A stretch of DNA of 64,000 nucleotides from Sphingomonas sp. Leaf32 (GCF_001421765.1 NZ_LMLA01000008.1:186906-250905); one strand, 5' to 3'. Counted from the first letter of the stretch, positions 16,713 to 25,736 are shown. The notes: generated by a model not told the origin, from the sequence alone. Made by a program: numbers and translations.

Positions 16713-17936
16713 TTACCCCCGCAACCGCCGTTCTTCCTCCACCATGTAATCGCGGGTCAGCGGCAGGGCGAGGCGGCTGCGGGCGAGCTGGACCTGATAA
16801 TTGACCATGCCGCCATGGCGGAACGCCGCCGCCGCGCCGGCGAGGTAGAAGGTCCACATGCGGTAGAATCCCTCGTCGTACAGCGCGACGATCTGATCTT
16901 TCGCCGCCACCGTTCGGTCGTACCAGTGATCGATGGTCAACGCGTAATGGACGCGCAGCACCTCGATATCGGTCGCGATCAGCTTGGTCCCTTCATAGCC
17001 GCGCACGATCTCCGACAGCGCCGGGTTGTAGCCGCCGGGGAAGATATATTTCGTCGTGAAGGTGTCGGTGACGCCCGGCACCCCCATGCGGCCGATGGTG
17101 TGCAGCAGCATGACGCCGTCGTCGGTCAGCAGTTCGCGACATTTGCGGAAGAACGCGCCGTAGTGCGGCGGACCGACATGTTCGAACATGCCGACCGAAA
17201 CGATCCGGTCGAACTGGCCGGTCACCGCGCGATAATCGATCAGCTCGAACGTGACCTTGTCGGCGACGCCGGCCTCCGCGGCGCGGCGGCGGGCGACCTT
17301 GATCTGCTCTTCGGACAGGGTGACGCCCAGCACTTCGGCGCCGGTCTTTTCGTGCAGATACAGCGCCATCCCGCCCCAGCCGCAGCCGATGTCGAGCACG
17401 CGCATCCCCGGCTTCAGCGCCAGCTTGGCGGCGATATGCGCCTTCTTGTCCGCCTGTGCCCGTTCGAGGCTGTTGGCGGGATCGGTGAAATAGGCGCAGC
17501 TATATTGCAGGTCATTATCGAGGAAGAGCGCGTAGAGCCGGTCGGACAGGTCGTAATGATGCGCCACGTTGCGCTTCGACCGGCGGGCCATGTTGACCCG
17601 GTCGATCCGGTGGCGGACCGCGTCGAACAGCCGGATCGGCAGCGATGGCTTGAGCGAGCTGCCCCGGCCCCACGGGGTGTTGGAGGTCAGCAATTCGATC
17701 AGGTCGCGAATGTCGCCGCGATCGATCACGAGGTCGCCGTCCATATACGCCTCCGCCGCGCCCAGCGCCGGATGGCGGACGATGCGGCCGGCGACGCCCG
17801 GCTTTACGAAGCGGATCGCGACGTCGGGAAAGGCGGGATCGGCGCTGCCGAAGGTAACGGTGCGGCCATCGGCATGGGTCAGCAAGAGCGTACCGCGGCG
17901 CACGGTACGGGCGAGAAACGTGTCGATCAGTGCCAT
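16713..17936 (-). CDS. cfa: Cyclopropane-fatty-acyl-phospholipid synthase family methyltransferase
   Basis: Transfers a methylene group from S-adenosylmethionine to unsaturated acyl chains of membrane phospholipids. 407 residues: an N-terminal lipid-binding region, NVAHHYDLSDRLYALFLD, the SAM motif VLDIGCGWGGMALYL, SVGMFEHVG, and the C-terminal HWYDRT and FYRMWTFYL segments typical of the family. The start at 17936 fits family length, but its ribosome binding site is poor. Substrate specificity cannot be separated from related fatty-acid methyltransferases by sequence alone. Confidence 0.9.
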   Translation of the reverse strand: MALIDTFLARTVRRGTLLLTHADGRTVTFGSADPAFPDVAIRFVKPGVAGRIVRHPALGAAEAYMDGDLVIDRGDIRDLIELLTSNTPWGRGSSLKPSLPIRLFDAVRHRIDRVNMARRSKRNVAHHYDLSDRLYALFLDNDLQYSCAYFTDPANSLERAQADKKAHIAAKLALKPGMRVLDIGCGWGGMALYLHEKTGAEVLGVTLSEEQIKVARRRAAEAGVADKVTFELIDYRAVTGQFDRIVSVGMFEHVGPPHYGAFFRKCRELLTDDGVMLLHTIGRMGVPGVTDTFTTKYIFPGGYNPALSEIVRGYEGTKLIATDIEVLRVHYALTIDHWYDRTVAAKDQIVALYDEGFYRMWTFYLAGAAAAFRHGGMVNYQVQLARSRLALPLTRDYMVEEERRLRG

Positions 17937-18010
17937 GCACGATCCAATACGGGCGGATTGTGGCAAGTGATTGGCGGGACGCATATCGAGGCCCGATCCA
18001 CCGACACGGA

Positions 18011-18096
18011 AACGTCGCCCCAGCGGAGGCTGGGGCCTCAAGCGGCTCCTGCCGTGCGCTACCACCGGAAGATCCCAGCCTTCGCTGGGATGACGT
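18011..18096. repeat. Repeat type C, intergenic copy 1 (86 bp)
   Basis: Arms AACGTCGCCCCAGCGGAGGC and its near-inverse ending CGCTGGGATGACGT surround a ~30-bp centre that also matches the copy at 23311-23396 (shared TCAAGCGGC and CGCTAC). It lies in the divergent gap between cfa and the mannosyltransferase gene. Confidence 0.9.
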
Positions 18097-18185
18097 CCAG
18101 TTCGGTGTGGTTGGAGCAAGCTCCCCATCCTCCCCGCACCGGGGAGGATAGGCACGCCCCGAAGCATCCGCTACACACCCGCGCC

Positions 18186-19418
18186 ATGCTCTCCCGCCTG
18201 CGCGATCGCCCGTGGACCACCGCCTTGCTGATCGCCGCCATGGCGCAGTTGCTGTTCAGCTGGGGCCTGGGGCGACCGGGCAAGCTGTCGTTCGACGAAG
18301 TGCATTACGTACCCGCCGCACGCACGCTGCTGGCGCTGGCCTATCCCGCCAATACCGAACATCCGCTGGTGGCGAAGGCGTTCATCGCCGCCGGCATCGC
18401 GCTGTTCGGCGACAATCCCTGGGGCTGGCGGATCATGGGGACGCTGGCCGGGACCGCGACCGTGCTGGGGGTGTTCGCGTGCCTGCACCTGCTGTTCCGG
18501 CGGACCCATGTGTCGGCGTTCGGCGCGGTGCTGGCGATGCTGAACCAGACGCTGCTGGTCGAGGCGCGCACCGCCATGCTGGAAGTGTATCTGGGCGCGT
18601 TCACCACGCTCGCCATCGCGGCGCTGCTCTGGTCGATGCGCGGGCGGCCGGCGCGGCGACTGGCGCTGTCGGCGGTGTTGTTCGGGCTGGCGGTGGGGGT
18701 GAAGTGGGCGGCGGTGCCCTATGTCGCGGGCGCCGGGCTGCTGCTGATCTGGGGCAAGAGTGATGGGCGGGATTACTGGCCGGGGCTGCCGCTGTTCCCC
18801 GCGCTCGCGCTGTTCGGCACGGTCAGCATCGGCACCTATTTCGCGACCTTCGCCCCCGCCTTCTTCTATGCGCAGGACCCGCTGACGCTGGCGCGGCTGA
18901 TCCCGTTCCAGCTGGAGATGTATCAGCGGCAGACGCAGATCCTCGCCCCTCATCCCTATCAGTCGAGCTGGTGGAGCTGGCCGCTGCTGATCCGGCCGAT
19001 CTGGTATTTCTACGAACCCGACAGCGGCGTGCAGCGCGGCGTGCTGCTGCTGGGCAATCCGGCGATCATGTGGGGCGGGCTGGTCGCCGTCGTCGCGTGT
19101 TTGTGGGCGGGGTTGCGGCGGCGCGCTCCGGCGTTCTGGGGCGTCGGGCTGCTGTGGGTCGGGTCGCTCGCGGTGTGGGCGGTGATCCCGAAATCGCTCG
19201 GCTTCTATTATTATTACCATCTGTCGAGCATCTGGCTGTGCCTCGCGCTGGCGGCGGCGTTCCATGGGCTTGCCAAGGGGCGGTTCGCCCGGGCGGACGA
19301 ATGGTTCGCGGTGCCGGTGCTGATGCTGTTCGTTTATTTCCATCCGATCATCTCCGCCGCGCCGCTGTCGGGGCCGCAGGCGTTCAACCGGTGGATGTGG
19401 TTCGATAGCTGGCGGTAA
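18186..19418 (+). CDS. Polyprenyl-phosphate-dependent mannosyltransferase (PMT/ArnT-like GT)
   Basis: 410 residues, an integral membrane glycosyltransferase with about ten hydrophobic segments. The first loop has the catalytic acidic motif FDEVHYVPAAR, and EHPLVAKAFIAAG follows, as in protein O-mannosyltransferases and other GT-C enzymes. These use a polyprenyl-phosphate sugar from the inner membrane and transfer it outside. The convergent neighbour at 19635 resembles the enzyme that makes such a donor, so the two may form a pathway. Acceptor (protein or lipid) unknown. Confidence 0.85.
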   Translation: MLSRLRDRPWTTALLIAAMAQLLFSWGLGRPGKLSFDEVHYVPAARTLLALAYPANTEHPLVAKAFIAAGIALFGDNPWGWRIMGTLAGTATVLGVFACLHLLFRRTHVSAFGAVLAMLNQTLLVEARTAMLEVYLGAFTTLAIAALLWSMRGRPARRLALSAVLFGLAVGVKWAAVPYVAGAGLLLIWGKSDGRDYWPGLPLFPALALFGTVSIGTYFATFAPAFFYAQDPLTLARLIPFQLEMYQRQTQILAPHPYQSSWWSWPLLIRPIWYFYEPDSGVQRGVLLLGNPAIMWGGLVAVVACLWAGLRRRAPAFWGVGLLWVGSLAVWAVIPKSLGFYYYYHLSSIWLCLALAAAFHGLAKGRFARADEWFAVPVLMLFVYFHPIISAAPLSGPQAFNRWMWFDSWR

Positions 19419-19433
19419 CGCAGGAAGAAGTTG

Positions 19434-19636
19434 GGTTCACGCGAAGGCGCGGAGGCGCGGAGAAGAGTAGGATTTTCGCGCAGAGGCGCAGAGGACGCAG
19501 AGGGGTTGCGGCTGCCGCGACAGGCTCTTAACCTCTATGGGTAGGAAGGTTACGTCTCCCGATCGCAACTTCTCCGCGCCCTCTGCGCCTCTGCGCGAAC
19601 AAACTCCTTCTTCTCTCCGCGCCTCCGCGTGAAACT
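19434..19636. repeat. Repeat type E, copy 2 (203 bp, double inverted repeat)
   Basis: Outer arms GGTTCACGCGAAGGCGCGGA and the inverse ending CCTCCGCGTGAAAC, with a second inverted pair inside (TTCGCGCAGAGGCGCAGAGG and its inverse). It fills the gap between two convergent glycosyltransferase genes and touches the stop codon of the second one. Confidence 0.88.
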
Positions 19637-20747
19637 AAGCCGCCCGCTTCCGCCCGTACCGCCCCCATGTGAACCGCGACGACAGCGCGAAATTCCACAC
19701 CGCGCCGACCGCGATCCCCGCCAGTGCCGGAAGCGCCCACGCCCCGCCGCGCACGTCATAGAGGAACGCCGCGACGCCGACATTGGCGACCGCGCCGACC
19801 GAACACACCGCACAGAACGATACCCAGCCGTTCGCCAGCGCCCGTGCCCCCCGCAGTCGCCGGTCGCGATAGGTCAGCAGGTTGTTCAGGAAGAAATTGA
19901 ACGTCATCGCCATGACGGTCGCGACGATCGTCGCCGCGATGAAGCCCGCGCCCAGTTCCAGACACAGCGCCAGCGCCGCCAGATGGACGATCGCCCCCGC
20001 CGCACCGATCGCGGAGAACATGACGAAGCGGACCGGCACCACCCGCCCGAACATCCGGTCGTACAGCGCGATCAGATATTCGAGCGCCACGACATGGTCG
20101 AGCTTGCTCTCCCCCACCGCGCGGGTGCGGAAGACGTAAGGCAGTTCGACGAACGCCAGCGGCTGCGGCGCGGCGGTCAGGATGTCGAGCAGGATCTTGA
20201 ACCCGATCCCCGACAGGCGCGGCACGATCCCGCGCATTACCGCGCCCCGGATCATGAAGAAGCCGCTCATCGGGTCGGACAGGTCCGCCTTCAGCACGCG
20301 ACGCGACAGGCGGGTGGCGAGCGCCGATTTGGCGACGCGGTCGGCATCCCATGCCCCCGTCCCGCCGCCCGCGACGAAGCGCGACCCGATGACGAGGTCG
20401 ATCGCCGGATCGGCGGTCAGTGCTGCCGCCATGCGCGGCAACAGCGCCTCGTCATGCTGCAGGTCGCCGTCGATCACCGCGACCAGCGGCGCGGCGGTGG
20501 CGCACATCCCCTCGATACAGGCGGTCGACAGGCCGCGCCGGCCGATCCGCTGGAGAACGCGGATGCGCGGGTCGTGGCGGGCGATGTCCCGCACGACATC
20601 GGCGGTGCCGTCGGGGCTGTCGTCGTCGACGAAGATCGCTTCCCACGCGATGCCCTGCAACGCGGCGTCGAGCGCGGCGACGAGCAGCGGCACGTTGCCG
20701 CGTTCGTTGAAGACGGGGACGACGATGGCGAGGTCGATTGGGGTCAT
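19635..20747 (-). CDS. Family 2 glycosyltransferase fused to GtrA-like membrane domain
   Basis: 370 residues. Residues 1-~230 are a DPM1-like GT2 domain (VVPVFNERGNVP, FVDDDSPDGT, VIDGDLQHDE), which loads a sugar onto polyprenyl phosphate at the cytoplasmic face. Residues ~240-365 are a GtrA-like domain with four membrane segments (FVMFSAIGAAGAIVHLAALA onward; NFFLNNLLTYRDRRL), proposed to flip the product. With the convergent mannosyltransferase it could supply an O-glycosylation route; this is inferred from the pairing. The stop abuts a type E repeat. Confidence 0.88.
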   Translation of the reverse strand: MTPIDLAIVVPVFNERGNVPLLVAALDAALQGIAWEAIFVDDDSPDGTADVVRDIARHDPRIRVLQRIGRRGLSTACIEGMCATAAPLVAVIDGDLQHDEALLPRMAAALTADPAIDLVIGSRFVAGGGTGAWDADRVAKSALATRLSRRVLKADLSDPMSGFFMIRGAVMRGIVPRLSGIGFKILLDILTAAPQPLAFVELPYVFRTRAVGESKLDHVVALEYLIALYDRMFGRVVPVRFVMFSAIGAAGAIVHLAALALCLELGAGFIAATIVATVMAMTFNFFLNNLLTYRDRRLRGARALANGWVSFCAVCSVGAVANVGVAAFLYDVRGGAWALPALAGIAVGAVWNFALSSRFTWGRYGRKRAA

Positions 20748-20757
20748 ATCCGCGCTA

Positions 20758-20845
20758 CCGTACCCCCGCGCAGGCGGGGGTCCAGAGTTCCAAACGCTAC
20801 CGTCACCGCATCTGGCTCTGTATCCCCGCCTGCGCGGGGATACGG
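20758..20845. repeat. Palindromic repeat type D, full inverted pair
   Basis: Arms CCGTACCCCCGCGCAGGCGG and CCGCCTGCGCGGGGATACGG around a ~45-bp centre. It occupies the gap between leuB and the downstream GT2 gene. A related pair is at 27924-28020. Confidence 0.9.
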
Positions 20846-20858
20846 GTGCGCGCCGGGA

Positions 20859-21914
20859 TCACAATGCCGCCAGCACCGCGTTCGTCATGTCCTGCGTCGT
20901 CGCCTTGCCCCCCAGGTCGGGGGTGCGGTGCCCAGCGACCAGCGCGGCGGTGACCGCCGCCTCGATCCGGTCCGCTGCCTCTGCCAAGCCCAGCGAGTGG
21001 CGCAGCATCATCGCCGCCGACAGGATCGTCGCCAACGGGTTCGCCTTACCCTGTCCGGCGATGTCGGGTGCAGAACCATGGATCGGTTCGTACAGGCCCT
21101 TCTTGTCCTGATTGATCGCGGCCGAGGGCAGCATCCCGATCGATCCGGCACACATGCTCGCCTGATCCGACAGGATGTCGCCGAACAGGTTGCCGGTGAC
21201 GATCACGTCGAACTGCCCCGGATTGCGCACCAGCTGCATCGCGGCATTGTCGACATACATATGGGTCAGCGCCACGTCGGGATAGCCGGCCGACACCTCG
21301 ATCACGACATCGCGCCACAGCTGCGAGGTTTCCAGCACGTTGGCCTTGTCGACCGAACACAGCTTGTGGTTGCGGGTCCGGGCGGTTTCGAACGCGACGC
21401 CGGCGATGCGGGCGACCTCCGCCTCGTCATAGCGCATCAGGTCATGGCCTTCGCGCAGACCATCGACAGTCGTGCCGCGACCCTTCTCGCCGAAATAGAC
21501 GTCGCCGGTCAGCTCGCGCACGATCACCATGTCGATCGCGGCGGCGACTTCGGGGCGGAGCGCCGATGCGTCCTCCAGCCCCGCGAACAGCTTGGCAGGG
21601 CGCAGGTTCGCGAACAGGCCCAACTCCTTGCGCAGGCCGAGGATCGCCTGTTCCGGGCGGTGTTCGCGCGCGACATTGTCGAACTCCGGGTCGCCGACCG
21701 CGCCGAACAGCACCGCATCGGCACGCTTGGCCAGATCGAGCGTCGCGGGCGGGAGCGGATGGCCATGCGCGCGATACGCCGCGCCGCCGACCGGTGCTTC
21801 CTCGAAGGTCAGGCCCAGATCGAGCGCATCCAGCACTTGGCGCGCCGCCGCCACCACTTCCGGTCCGATCCCGTCGCCGGGCAGTATCGCGATCAAAGCC
21901 ATCATATCATCCAT
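20859..21914 (-). CDS. leuB: 3-isopropylmalate dehydrogenase
   Basis: NAD-dependent oxidative decarboxylation of 3-isopropylmalate, the third step of leucine synthesis. 351 residues, normal length. [12 protein letters not shown], the substrate arginines in [31 protein letters not shown], the metal-binding [12 protein letters not shown] and [18 protein letters not shown] are all present. Starts at 21914, 21905 or 21902 are possible; none has a strong ribosome binding site. leuC and leuD are not in the window. recO lies upstream on the same strand. Confidence 0.97.
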   Translation of the reverse strand: MDDMMALIAILPGDGIGPEVVAAARQVLDALDLGLTFEEAPVGGAAYRAHGHPLPPATLDLAKRADAVLFGAVGDPEFDNVAREHRPEQAILGLRKELGLFANLRPAKLFAGLEDASALRPEVAAAIDMVIVRELTGDVYFGEKGRGTTVDGLREGHDLMRYDEAEVARIAGVAFETARTRNHKLCSVDKANVLETSQLWRDVVIEVSAGYPDVALTHMYVDNAAMQLVRNPGQFDVIVTGNLFGDILSDQASMCAGSIGMLPSAAINQDKKGLYEPIHGSAPDIAGQGKANPLATILSAAMMLRHSLGLAEAADRIEAAVTAALVAGHRTPDLGGKATTQDMTNAVLAAL

Positions 21915-21965
21915 GGTTCACGCACGAAGATTGCGCGGGGCTGCCTCTGCCCCAGTCGGGGCCGC

Positions 21966-22697
21966 TCACGCAACCGTCCTTTTCAACCGCTCGACCAGCC
22001 GGGTGCGCGCCGCCAGCACGTCCTGCCCCTTCAACCCCAGCAGGTCGCGCGACAGGAAATGGCCCGACAACGCCAGCCCATCGAACGCCGCCGCCCACTC
22101 GGCCCGGCCCCCTTCGATCAGGAAGGCGGGCAGCGGCAGCAGGCGCGGTTCGAGGCCGACCGCCGCCCCGCGCGACACCGCGCCGCCGCTCTTGGGACTG
22201 ACATGGGTCAGGTCGTCGGTGACGCCGGTCGCGACGCATTCGTCGAGCGACAGGCCGAAGCCCAGTTCGGACAGGATCAGCAATTCGGTCCGCACCAGCG
22301 CCCCCACCCAGTCGCGCGCACCGGGAGCCGCCGCGATCGCCGCGAACAGCCCGTCGAGCGCGGCATGGATGCGGGGATAAGGCTGCGCTTCGGGCAGGGC
22401 ATAGGCGATCAGCGCACACATCCAGTCGATCGCGGCGGCGGCCAGCGGCTCGGCGAACAGCGGCGCGCGGCTCTCGATCAATTCGACGGTCAGCGCGGCC
22501 AACTGCGTATCGGTCCGCGCGCGCCAGTCGCCGCGGATCAGGTTGCCGGGTTGCAGGATCGGCCGGATCGCCCGGCTCCGCCCGCCGCGGACGTAACCGG
22601 GCTGGACGCCAGCGTGTTCGGTCAGCGCCCGGACGATCGCGCCGTGCTCGCCGTGCGGGCGGGCGGACAGGAGGATCGCGGCGGCGGTCAGGTGCAT
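21966..22697 (-). CDS. recO: DNA repair protein RecO
   Basis: RecO works with RecF and RecR in loading RecA at gapped DNA. 243 residues: an N-terminal OB domain (AAAILLSARPHGEHGAIVRA, VRGGRSRAIRPILQPGN) and the helical C-terminal domain. The cysteine zinc finger of some RecO proteins is absent, which is common in alphaproteobacteria. leuB follows 51 bp downstream on the same strand. Confidence 0.93.
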   Translation of the reverse strand: MHLTAAAILLSARPHGEHGAIVRALTEHAGVQPGYVRGGRSRAIRPILQPGNLIRGDWRARTDTQLAALTVELIESRAPLFAEPLAAAAIDWMCALIAYALPEAQPYPRIHAALDGLFAAIAAAPGARDWVGALVRTELLILSELGFGLSLDECVATGVTDDLTHVSPKSGGAVSRGAAVGLEPRLLPLPAFLIEGGRAEWAAAFDGLALSGHFLSRDLLGLKGQDVLAARTRLVERLKRTVA

Positions 22698-22777
22698 GGG
22701 GTTGGTTTAGCAGGATCGGCGCGGCTCAGAAAATCGCCGTCGTTGACCCGCCATAATTATATGGCATCGACGGTGCT

Positions 22778-23257
22778 ATGATCGAACGCTTCACCGTCGC
22801 CTTGCTGGCATTTGCACTTTCCGCATCGGCCGGTTGCTCGGCAGAACCCCGCCAGTCGACCGCCGAACCGCAGCGGACGATGCAGGACGTGCGGTCCGGC
22901 CATATCGCCGCAAACCTACCGTCGGACGCCGAGTTCATGGTGCTGTTGCGACGCGATGTGAAGGCATATCTCGGCACCAACCAGCTCCTGGCGAAGCGCG
23001 TGGCAATCGAACTGCTCCGGAGGGGGCCGACCCAGAGCGGCGTTTCCTACCCCAAATATTATGCCTGGGTCCGTGCCGAAGATGACACCGGAAATCGTGT
23101 CGAAGGGGCGATGCGGATCGTGGCGATCGAAGGGACCCGTTTTGAGGTCAGCGATTTCACACCGGCGGCGATGGTCCGATCCGACCCTGCGTCGCTGGCA
23201 TCGATCTATCCGGCGCTACTGATACCAGCCATTCGTCAGCACGCCGGCGTCGAGTAA
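22778..23257 (+). CDS. Hypothetical exported protein, probable lipoprotein
   Basis: 159 residues. The N-terminus MIERFTVALLAFALSASAGC reads as a signal peptide with a non-ideal lipobox (SAGC, Cys20). The mature part is mixed alpha/beta (YPKYYAWVRAEDDTGNRVEG, MRIVAIEGTRFEVSDF) with no recognised domain. Base composition is lower in GC at its 5' end than its neighbours. It is divergent from recO. I do not recognise a family. Confidence 0.65.
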   Translation: MIERFTVALLAFALSASAGCSAEPRQSTAEPQRTMQDVRSGHIAANLPSDAEFMVLLRRDVKAYLGTNQLLAKRVAIELLRRGPTQSGVSYPKYYAWVRAEDDTGNRVEGAMRIVAIEGTRFEVSDFTPAAMVRSDPASLASIYPALLIPAIRQHAGVE

Positions 23258-23310
23258 CCCCGCCGCGAATGGCACCCGCCGATGGGATGAAGTTCGATCC
23301 ACCTGACCAG

Positions 23311-23396
23311 AAACGTCGCCCCAGCGAAGGCGGGGGCATCAAGCGGCGCTTGTCCCGCGCTACGACCCGGAAATCCCGGCCTTCGCTGGGATGACG
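23311..23396. repeat. Repeat type C, intergenic copy 2 (86 bp)
   Basis: Aligns end to end with 18011-18096: AACGTCGCCCCAGCGAAGGC at one end, CGCTGGGATGACGT at the other, shared centre (TCAAGCGGC, CGCTAC). It lies between two convergent genes. Confidence 0.9.
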
Positions 23397-23423
23397 TGCG
23401 GCTCATAGGGAATGCGATAGAGG

Positions 23424-24335
23424 CTACCCCCGCCGCACCCGCGCCACCAGCGGGCCAACCACCGGCCAATCGCGCGCCCGCTTGACCCGCGCCACGCCGT
23501 CGTCGAACGCCTTGAGCGCCGTTACCGTCGCCCGGTTGCCGAGCGTCCCGCGCAGCAGCAGCAGGTCGGCGCAGGGGGTCTCGCCGGTCGAGAACTGGCG
23601 CTTGTGCTGGCCCTCACCCTCGGTGAAGTCGAAGCGCAGCGCCGCGCTTTCCGCGAACAGCGTGCGGAATGCTTCCAAGTGCAGCACGCTGCCGGGCGAC
23701 CATTCGCTCCACGCCGGGTCGTGGCCGACATAGTCGTAGCGGACGTCGCCCGCCGTCATCGGGCAATAGAGATAGGCGATGGGCGTGCCGCCGACGAACA
23801 GCAGCCAGCCGAACGCCTCGCGCGCCGCGCCCTTGCCCTGCATCGCCGCGCGGAACGCCATGGTGTCGGGTAGGCCGGCCCCCAGCAGCTTTTCCTGATA
23901 GGTCCGCGCGGCGACGCGGCGGGCGAGGCCGTGGAACTCGGCCATTTCCTGCGCGGTGCGATAGGTGCGGACGTCGAGGCTGCCGTCATTCGCCTCGGCC
24001 AGCTTCTTCGCCTTGCGCTTCAGGCCGGAGCGGGCATTGCCCGACAGTCCGGCGAACCATGCGTCGAAGCCGATCGTCAGGTCGGTATGATAGCGGGTGT
24101 ACCTTTGGCGGACGAAAGCGAAGCCACTGTCGGAACGCACCGCGTCCAGCAACGGCTCGGGGAGCGACGTGACCGACCAGCCATCCGCCCCGGCGGGCAG
24201 CGGCGGCAGCACGGGTGCCTGCCCCGACAGCACGTCGCTGAGTTCCAGTGGCACCCGCACCAGCCGGCGGCGGATCGAGAACAGCGTGCGCGCGCCGATC
24301 TGGAACTTCAGCGGCCATGGCTGGGCGATCGTCAT
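23424..24335 (-). CDS. FemAB/GNAT-type acyltransferase
   Basis: 303 residues. Sequence and layout match the GNAT fold of FemAB-like or cellulose-associated acyltransferases: YHTDLTIGFDAWFAGLSGNA, KRKAKKLAE, and a second half with GWLLFVGGTPIAYLYCP, YDYVGHDPAWSEWSPGSVLH and RFDFTEGEGQHKRQFS. It starts inside the stop codon of the upstream deacetylase gene (ATGA), with GGAG about 11 bases before. A deacetylase and an acyltransferase in one operon suggest editing of acyl groups on an envelope or secreted glycan; the substrate is not known. Confidence 0.8.
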   Translation of the reverse strand: MTIAQPWPLKFQIGARTLFSIRRRLVRVPLELSDVLSGQAPVLPPLPAGADGWSVTSLPEPLLDAVRSDSGFAFVRQRYTRYHTDLTIGFDAWFAGLSGNARSGLKRKAKKLAEANDGSLDVRTYRTAQEMAEFHGLARRVAARTYQEKLLGAGLPDTMAFRAAMQGKGAAREAFGWLLFVGGTPIAYLYCPMTAGDVRYDYVGHDPAWSEWSPGSVLHLEAFRTLFAESAALRFDFTEGEGQHKRQFSTGETPCADLLLLRGTLGNRATVTALKAFDDGVARVKRARDWPVVGPLVARVRRG

Positions 24336-25288
24336 GCCGCCCGCTCCTCGACCCAGTTGGACCAGAGTTGTTCGACCTGCCGCAACCGCGTGCGCAGCGC
24401 GCTGGCGGGGAGCGGACGGTCGTCCTGCCCCAGCCGCAGCGCCGGACGGTCGCGGAAATGAGTGGTGGGCAGTACGTCGGCGCGCGCGGCCAGGGTGCGG
24501 CACAGCGCCTCGAACCGGCGGACATGGACACCGTTGGCGCGCGTGCCCTGCCGGTTGGCCAGTTCGAAGCCGTGGCTGACGATCGTCACCGCCGCATGGT
24601 CGTTGGCGGCGGCATGGGCCAGCGCCGCGCGCATCTCGGCCGCCGACAGCGCGCAAATCTGGAAATGCCGCCGCCCGCCGCCGGGCATGGCGATGGTGGT
24701 CACCGGCAGTTCGACCAGCCCGCGATGCGCGACGGGCGCGATCCGGTCGGGCGACAGGGTGATCGCGCTGGGCCAGGGATGGTGCGCGCCATTATGGCTG
24801 CTGTCATAGGCGAAGCCCAATGCGGCCAGCGCGTCGATGGTCGTGTCGTTGGCGCTGTAGCTGCCGGCGCGGAAGGCCACCGGGTCGGGCGCACCGGCAG
24901 CACGCAACAGGTCGCGGGCCTCGCCCAGCAGGTCTTCCTGTTCCTGCCGCGACAGGTCGACCAGTTCGAAATGCCCATGCGCCCGCCCCCGGTCGCCGAC
25001 CGCCGCGCCGACCCAATTGGGATGCATGTGCAGTTGGACCTCCTGCCCCGCCGACAGGATCGCCTCCACGGTCGGCGCGATTGCCGCCATACCATAGATT
25101 CGCGCGGGGAGCGGATCGACGAAGAAGCAGGCCTTCAGCCCATGGTCGCGCAACCGCTCGAGCTGCCACGTCACTCCGACCCCGGCGGGTTCGAGCGAGC
25201 GGGCGACGACCATCGGCGCGGGGAGGTCGGCGGCATGGTGCCGCCACATCAATTCGGTGTCGATCGTCAGGAAAACCGGCGTTGCCAT
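24332..25288 (-). CDS. Polysaccharide deacetylase family protein
   Basis: 318 residues of the NodB-like fold. FLTIDTELMW carries the first aspartate; HMHPNWVG is the metal-binding His-x-His equivalent; AFRAGSYSAND and YDSSHNGAHHPW follow, then TIVSHGFEL. No signal peptide is seen. The start at 25288 was chosen because longer frames run through the divergent promoter region. It is related in type to the WalW-like protein at 1724. It is coupled to the FemAB-like gene behind it. Confidence 0.83.
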   Translation of the reverse strand: MATPVFLTIDTELMWRHHAADLPAPMVVARSLEPAGVGVTWQLERLRDHGLKACFFVDPLPARIYGMAAIAPTVEAILSAGQEVQLHMHPNWVGAAVGDRGRAHGHFELVDLSRQEQEDLLGEARDLLRAAGAPDPVAFRAGSYSANDTTIDALAALGFAYDSSHNGAHHPWPSAITLSPDRIAPVAHRGLVELPVTTIAMPGGGRRHFQICALSAAEMRAALAHAAANDHAAVTIVSHGFELANRQGTRANGVHVRRFEALCRTLAARADVLPTTHFRDRPALRLGQDDRPLPASALRTRLRQVEQLWSNWVEERAA

Positions 25289-25466
25289 GGGCGTGTCCTG
25301 CACGGGGTCGCGTAAACATCCCATAAAGCCGCGCCAGTTGCACTGCACATTTCGTACGCAGCGTACCGTTGCGACGTTAACCACGCTATCGCCGAAGCTG
25401 CACGTATTGTTACTGCTGCGTATCGAAAACCTTGCGCAATTTGCGGGAATTACGGGGTCGACACGG

Positions 25467-25492
25467 GGAACAGGCGTCGCGAACACGTCGTT
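25467..25492 (+). promoter_or_regulatory. EcfG-type general stress promoter
   Basis: GGAAC at 25467-25471 and CGTT at 25489-25492, spaced by exactly 17 bp, match the consensus of the alphaproteobacterial general stress sigma factor EcfG (GGAAC-N16/17-CGTT). It stands about 32 bp before the ATG of the 56-residue gene, on the right strand. Confidence 0.7.
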
Positions 25493-25523
25493 AGGCGGCG
25501 TAACTTTATCACCGGAGGGCTGG

Positions 25524-25694
25524 ATGATCGACGACATCGACCGCACCGACGCCATTTTCCTCGTCGCGCGCCACGGCCGCGCTGCGTCGGATATTGCCGG
25601 ATCGCACAGCACGCGCGCCGGCAACCGTGGCGATGCCGGCGAGGCCCAGCGCTGGAAAGCGATCCGCAGCTTCATCCAGCGGGGTGTCCGTTGA
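25524..25694 (+). CDS. Small hypothetical protein, probably stress-induced
   Basis: 56 residues. Acidic start (MIDDIDRTDAIFLVARHGR), basic end (WKAIRSFIQRGVR), no membrane segment and no known domain. GGAGG is placed 6-7 bases before the ATG, and an EcfG-type promoter lies just upstream. Both signals make a real gene likely. It is divergent from the deacetylase/acyltransferase pair; the 235-bp gap holds the promoter region and nothing else I can name. Confidence 0.65.
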   Translation: MIDDIDRTDAIFLVARHGRAASDIAGSHSTRAGNRGDAGEAQRWKAIRSFIQRGVR

Positions 25695-25706
25695 TCTTAT
25701 ATCCAT

Positions 25707-25736
25707 CGTCACCCCGGACTTGATCCGGAGTGACGA
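25707..25736. repeat. Palindromic repeat type A, single arm
   Basis: GTCACCCCGGACTTG followed by ATCCGGAGTGACG, one mismatch in the stem. It lies 12 bp after the stop of the 56-residue gene and before the 3' end of the CcdA-like gene. Confidence 0.85.

Noticed and set aside
25289..25675. Longer deacetylase frame reaching 25675
   Set aside because: It would run through the EcfG-type promoter and the opposite small gene; the NodB-like domain begins right at the 25288 start.
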